The position numbers and the translations under genes were made by a program. Below, one piece after another: positions 5,621-8,776 of a DNA stretch of 8,776 bases (position 1 is its first letter; every line of letters begins with the position of its first letter). The stretch comes from an uncultured Chloroflexota bacterium. GTDB taxonomy: Bacteria > Chloroflexota > Limnocylindria > Limnocylindrales > Limnocylindraceae. The stretch lies in assembly GCA_903944295.1 (NCBI GenBank), contig CAJARA010000092.1, positions 1 to 8,776 of the forward strand, read 5' to 3'. The notes under the pieces are model-generated. The model searched no databases. It saw only the letters and a list, made by a program, of their open reading frames with translations, and had not been told where the DNA came from.

Positions 5621-7029
5621 GAGGACATTGTCGCCTGCCAGGCGACTTCACCGTTAATGAGCGTGAGCAGCACCGTACCTGGCAGCTTGCGGCCGAGGAG
5701 CGGCGTGTTCGCGCTGCGTCCAACCAGCGTGGCGCGGTTCACCGTCCAGTTGGCGGCACGATCCACCACCAGAAGATTCGCTGCGCCACCAACGGTGAGC
5801 CCACGCGCGAGTTCTGGACGACCGAGCACCGCCGCTGGTCCTGTGGTGAGTGCGGCAACAAGGAGTGAGAGCGGAAGCTCACCGGCGGCATGCGCGGCAA
5901 GCGCCACGCTGAGTGCTGTTTCAATCCCAGCGATCCCGTTGGCGGCAAGGCCGAACTCAACCTCCTTCTTCTCGCGCGAGTGCGGCGCATGATCGGTGGC
6001 GATCGCCGACGCCGTGCCGTCGCGTAGCGCGGCGCGACACGCTGCCGCATCGGCCGCGTTGCGGAGCGGCGGACAGACGCGAAGGTTTGTGTCGTATGCG
6101 TCAGCGCTTGGGTTGAGCTCGGCGGGTCGCCGATCGCCGAACTCCCACGCCCAGCGGCGATCACCGGCGATCCAGGCGTCAGTGAGTGCAATGTGATGCG
6201 GCGTGACGTCGCAGGTGATCGGGAGACCTTCCGCACGCGCTGCGCGCACCGCATCAAGTGCAGTGGCGGTGGAGAGGTGTGTCAGGTGGAGTCTTGCGCG
6301 CGGTTCGTCGCGCAGCGCCTCGCGCAGCAGCGCGATGTTTCGCACCACGGCGCTAATCTCCCCCACCGCTGGCCACGGCTTCAAGCCGAGCGACGTTGCA
6401 ACGAACCCATCAGCCGCCTCGCCGCCCGCGGTGAGTGCGGGATCCTCGCAGTGCTCAATCAGTGGCAGCCCAAGCGCACCGGCACTAATGAGCGCGTTGC
6501 GGAAGAGGGAAAGATCAGCAATCGGGCTCCCGTCGTCACTGAAGGCAACGGCGCCGGCGGCGGCGAGCTCTCCCATTGGCGAAAGAGCGACGCCTGCGCG
6601 GCCGAGCGTTGCGGCGGCGATCGGCATCAGCGTCAGGCCGAGCGGTGAATCGGAGCGCACCAGCTCGCGCAGGAGTGCGGGGTGATCGGCGGCAGGTTCA
6701 CTGTTCGGCATCAGGGCAACGGCGCCGTAGCCACCGTGTGCGGCGGCCGCCTCGCCGCTCGCCACATCTTCCGATGCGCCAGCGCCAGGCTGTCGGAAGT
6801 GCGCGTGCAAATCCACGAGCGCGGGAAGGATCATCTTGGTTGGATCCTTTTGGCCTGGCTCAGCCCCCTCAATAAAGGTGCGGCGCGCCTCAACAATCCC
6901 GTCGCGCCACTCCAGGCGCGCGATCTTCCCGCTATGCACTTCAACGGTGGCGACACCGGCGCGCCGACTTGCCGGATCAACAACCCAGTGATCCTTCAGC
7001 AGCGTTCGCTCCGCACGCGGCCGGCTCAT
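5617..7029 (-). CDS. pyrC: Dihydroorotase (type I)
   Basis: Zinc amidohydrolase that cyclises N-carbamoyl-L-aspartate to dihydroorotate in the cytoplasm. The 470-aa product carries the full metal and active-site set: DLHAHFRQPG with H75 and H77 (73-82), MPNS (107-110), the bridging-acid motif AFSDDG (162-167), EHCED with H193, LTHLST with H251, TCDVTPHH (272-279), TNLRVCPPLR (314-323) and ATDHAPHS with catalytic D346 (344-351), then GIAGIET. It is some 40 residues longer than a typical type I enzyme of about 430. The extra length is an N-terminal stretch before the HxH motif and an insert around 284-311 rich in Trp, Arg and Asp. The ATG overlaps the pyrB stop by 4 nt (ATGA), and an AAGGGCG ribosome site lies upstream. 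Since all metal ligands are present it should be catalytically active, unlike the inactive dihydroorotase-like partners of some PyrB complexes. Confidence 0.95.
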   Translation of the reverse strand: MSRPRAERTLLKDHWVVDPASRRAGVATVEVHSGKIARLEWRDGIVEARRTFIEGAEPGQKDPTKMILPALVDLHAHFRQPGAGASEDVASGEAAAAHGGYGAVALMPNSEPAADHPALLRELVRSDSPLGLTLMPIAAATLGRAGVALSPMGELAAAGAVAFSDDGSPIADLSLFRNALISAGALGLPLIEHCEDPALTAGGEAADGFVATSLGLKPWPAVGEISAVVRNIALLREALRDEPRARLHLTHLSTATALDAVRAARAEGLPITCDVTPHHIALTDAWIAGDRRWAWEFGDRRPAELNPSADAYDTNLRVCPPLRNAADAAACRAALRDGTASAIATDHAPHSREKKEVEFGLAANGIAGIETALSVALAAHAAGELPLSLLVAALTTGPAAVLGRPELARGLTVGGAANLLVVDRAANWTVNRATLVGRSANTPLLGRKLPGTVLLTLINGEVAWQATMSS

Positions 7030-8039
7030 GCGTTCGCCCTTCGTGGTGCAGGCGCGTTCGGCGCAGCTGGCGCACTAAGTACCGCGTCGCCGCGGAGTGC
7101 CTTCCAGATCGCCGCCATGCGGATCGGGATCCCTTCGGCGACCTGCTCCAAGATGAGACTACGCGGACCGTCGGCAAGATCTGGATGAATCTCCACCCCT
7201 TCATTCATGGGGCCAGGATGCAGAACCACGCAGCCTCGCGCCGCGTGCGCCGCAATGCGCTCTTCGTCAATACCCCACTCCTGCCGATACGCTTCAAACG
7301 AACTCACCTCACCGCCATCGAGCCGCTCGCGCTGGATGCGCAGCGCCATTACCGCGTCCGCGCCGTCAAGCGCCTCAGCAAGTGATGCGCAGAGCGTGAT
7401 GCCGTCGCGCTGTTCGGCAAGCGCAGCGAAGCCACGCGTCAGTGCCGCGGGACCGGCGAGTTGCACCTGTGCGCCAGCGGCGCGCAGTGTGTGCAGGTTG
7501 GAGCGCGCCACACGGCTATGAAGAAGATCGCCGATGATCGCCACGCGGCGCCCCTTCAGTGTGCCGTCCTTTGCGCCGATGTGGCGCACGAGGACGGAGA
7601 GGTCGAGCAGCGCCTGTGTTGGGTGCGCATGCCAGCCATCGCCGGCGTTGAGCAGTGAACCGTCAAAGACGCGTGCGGCGAGCCACGGCGCGCCAGCGCG
7701 CTCATGGCGCAACACGATCACGTTGCTCCCTAAGGCGCGGAGCGTCTTCACCGTGTCCACGAGCGATTCGCCCTTCCCAATCGATGAACTCGCCACCGCA
7801 ACGCTGTTCACATTGGCGCCGAGCGCCTTCGCCGCACTCTCAAACGAGATGCGCGTGCGCGTGGATGACTCATAGAAGAGGGTGGTGATGTTGACGCCCT
7901 TCAGCGCATCCACACGTCCGGCGGGAGAACTGAGAATGCGGCGCGCCGCATCGGCAGTTGTTAGATAGCTCGAAAGCTCGGCCCAACCGAGTCCGGCAAC
8001 GTCGAGGAGGTGCCGGTGGGTAGCGACCGTGGGTGGCAT
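7026..8039 (-). CDS. pyrB: Aspartate carbamoyltransferase catalytic subunit
   Basis: Joins carbamoyl phosphate and aspartate to N-carbamoyl-aspartate, the committed step of pyrimidine synthesis. The 337-aa product shows the carbamoyl-phosphate loop FYESSTRTR (55-63), the SSIGKGES loop that reaches into the neighbouring subunit's active site (85-92), NAGDGWHAHPTQALLD (131-146), the GDLLHSRVARSN signature (170-181), MALRIQRERL (231-240, aspartate-binding region) and HPGPMNEGVEI (274-284). All expected active-site residues are present. It is longer than the usual 305-315 because of a short N-terminal extension and an Ala/Pro-rich tail. The start lies 24 nt after the pyrR stop codon begins, with a GGGGGAGA ribosome site. 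The end overlaps pyrC by 4 nt, consistent with a PyrB-PyrC pair made in equal amounts. No regulatory pyrI gene is seen here. Confidence 0.96.
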   Translation of the reverse strand: MPPTVATHRHLLDVAGLGWAELSSYLTTADAARRILSSPAGRVDALKGVNITTLFYESSTRTRISFESAAKALGANVNSVAVASSSIGKGESLVDTVKTLRALGSNVIVLRHERAGAPWLAARVFDGSLLNAGDGWHAHPTQALLDLSVLVRHIGAKDGTLKGRRVAIIGDLLHSRVARSNLHTLRAAGAQVQLAGPAALTRGFAALAEQRDGITLCASLAEALDGADAVMALRIQRERLDGGEVSSFEAYRQEWGIDEERIAAHAARGCVVLHPGPMNEGVEIHPDLADGPRSLILEQVAEGIPIRMAAIWKALRGDAVLSAPAAPNAPAPRRANA

Positions 8040-8062
8040 GGGTCTCCCCCGCCCTCCCGCGC

Positions 8063-8635
8063 TCAGCCCTTCGCCTTGGCGGCGGCCTCGTTGGCGGCGA
8101 GATGCTCGGCGAGCAGCTCCACCTTCACAAGGTCCGCGCCGTCGAACTCCTTGACGCAGACGCGCACCACCTCTTCACTAGTGGTTGGGATGTTCTTCCC
8201 CACGTGATCGGCGCGAATCGGGAGTTCGCGGTGACCGCGATCAATCAGCGCAACGAGGCGGATCGCCTTCGGTCGACCGTAATCAATCAGCGCATCAAGC
8301 CCCGCGCGAATCGTGCGACCCGTATATAGGACGTCATCAACCAGGATGACGGTCTTGTCAGTGATGTCGCCAGGGATGCTCGTCCCCTTATGAACGGGGG
8401 CAACGGAGATGGTGGAGAGATCGTCGCGGTAGAAGCTGATGTCGAGCGTGCCGTACTCCACGTCCACGCCCTCGTTCTCCTTGATCGCCTGCACGATCAC
8501 CTTGGCAAGCGGGACGCCGCGGCGCTGAATGCCAACAACAACAAGTCCTGTGGTGCCCTCTTTCTCAACGATCTCATGTGAGATTCGGATGAGGGCTCGG
8601 CGGATCTCGTCCGCGTTCATAACCTCTCGTGCCAT
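8063..8635 (-). CDS. pyrR: PyrR: pyr operon RNA-binding regulator / uracil phosphoribosyltransferase
   Basis: Bifunctional protein that senses UMP/UTP against PRPP, binds pyr mRNA to lower expression, and in many species also makes UMP from uracil and PRPP. The 190-aa length is usual for the family. It has the PRPP motif VILVDDVLYTGRT (96-108), the conserved GIQRRGVPLA segment (35-44), SFYRDDLS (67-74) and DRGHRELPIRADHVGKNIPT (132-151), which are family hallmarks near the nucleotide site and RNA-binding face. The ATG at 8635 is set by a strong AGGAG ribosome site with 6-nt spacing and by the normal N-terminus. It is the first gene of the operon, with pyrB 23 nt downstream, and a candidate PyrR-binding hairpin overlaps its own leader, which indicates autoregulation. 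Confidence 0.96.
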   Translation of the reverse strand: MAREVMNADEIRRALIRISHEIVEKEGTTGLVVVGIQRRGVPLAKVIVQAIKENEGVDVEYGTLDISFYRDDLSTISVAPVHKGTSIPGDITDKTVILVDDVLYTGRTIRAGLDALIDYGRPKAIRLVALIDRGHRELPIRADHVGKNIPTTSEEVVRVCVKEFDGADLVKVELLAEHLAANEAAAKAKG

Positions 8636-8641
8636 TTGGGT

Positions 8642-8650
8642 CTCCTCTCC
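8642..8650 (-). promoter_or_regulatory. pyrR: pyrR ribosome binding site
   Basis: GGAGAGGAG on the minus strand ends 6 nt before the pyrR ATG. It is one of the strongest Shine-Dalgarno sequences in the window. Its first G is also the last base of the predicted leader hairpin, so the two overlap. Confidence 0.8.
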
Positions 8651-8686
8651 ACCGCCGGCCGTTCTCTGACGACCACGTTGCGGGTG
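8650..8686 (-). promoter_or_regulatory. Candidate PyrR-binding RNA hairpin in pyr leader
   Basis: The transcribed strand can form an upper 6-bp stem GGUCGU/ACGGCC (8669-8674 with 8657-8662) closed by hexaloop CAGAGA (8663-8668). Below this are an asymmetric internal loop (AACGU against a single G) and a lower stem CACC-C-GC/GCGGUG with one bulged C. Known PyrR-binding RNAs have a CNGNGA hexaloop on a stem with an internal bulge, and CAGAGA fits exactly. Here the stem has two extra base pairs between the conserved UC/GG part and the loop. The foot of the hairpin touches the pyrR ribosome binding site and no terminator follows, which points to translational rather than attenuation control, as described for mycobacterial pyr operons. 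This is from hand folding only. Confidence 0.6.
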
Positions 8687-8707
8687 CCGCCGAATGCTAG
8701 CAGGAGG

Positions 8708-8776
8708 CTAGGCGAGCGCCTTCCGCAGTTCCGCCGCCGCCTCTTCAGGCGCGATCGGGACCACCGGCACGCCTGA
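8708..8776 (-). CDS. C-terminal fragment of an unidentified gene
   Basis: A minus-strand frame open from the window edge to a TAG at 8708-8710 encodes 22 final residues, GVPVVPIAPEEAAAELRKALA preceded by Ser. The Val/Pro strand followed by an Ala/Glu helix looks like an ordinary C-terminus of a soluble alpha/beta protein, and codon use matches neighbouring genes. There is too little to name it. It lies 72 bp upstream of pyrR on the same strand and may be cotranscribed with it. Confidence 0.6.
   Translation of the reverse strand, partial: SGVPVVPIAPEEAAAELRKALA

Noticed and set aside
8694..8699. TAGCAT on the minus strand as a -10 for a pyr promoter just before the leader hairpin
   Set aside because: Only 4 of 6 matches and no -35. 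The position is suggestive, but the operon could equally be transcribed from upstream of the window.

Overview
The window is a GC-rich (about 60% by eye), densely coding bacterial chromosome segment. It is dominated by a long minus-strand pyrimidine (UMP) biosynthesis operon. The left end holds a partial heme A synthase gene and a divergent lipoprotein gene. CtaA points to an aerobic organism with an aa3-type oxidase. The lipoprotein type, the PyrR-led operon, the GC content and the signs of leaderless transcription suggest a Chloroflexota-like (possibly actinobacterial) environmental lineage. That placement is inference and was not tested by any search. No tRNA, rRNA, CRISPR array, insertion sequence or other mobile element was seen, and no gap without a gene exceeds 75 bases.

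Layout from the left: ctaA (minus, 3' end cut off by the window edge); a 48-bp divergent intergenic region with a -10-like hexamer 6-7 nt from each start codon; a plus-strand thioredoxin-fold lipoprotein gene. That gene converges on the pyr operon, and the two share four bases (a CTAG that supplies both stop codons). From right to left the operon then reads pyrR, pyrB, pyrC, three small unrecognised genes (a two-helix membrane protein, a 108-aa soluble protein and a protein with a histone-like basic tail), pyrK-like, pyrD-like, pyrE. Junctions are 4-nt or 1-nt overlaps or gaps of 7-23 nt, so one transcript is likely. At the far right are the last 22 codons of an unidentified minus-strand gene.

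Together these genes cover aspartate transcarbamoylation (PyrB), ring closure (PyrC), oxidation to orotate (PyrD/PyrK position) and orotate phosphoribosylation (PyrE), with PyrR as sensor and regulator. Carbamoyl-phosphate synthase and OMP decarboxylase are not in the window. The pyrR leader can fold into a hairpin with a CAGAGA hexaloop, matching the CNGNGA loop of known PyrR-binding RNAs. It abuts the pyrR ribosome binding site, which suggests translational repression.

The most striking observation is that the intact PyrD-like protein keeps the FMN-barrel framework but has replaced the catalytic cysteine and nearly every residue known to contact orotate. Its PyrK-like partner keeps the 2Fe-2S cysteines but has altered flavin and nucleotide motifs. 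Either this is a very divergent dihydroorotate dehydrogenase or the pair has been repurposed inside a pyr operon, together with the three unknown genes next to it.
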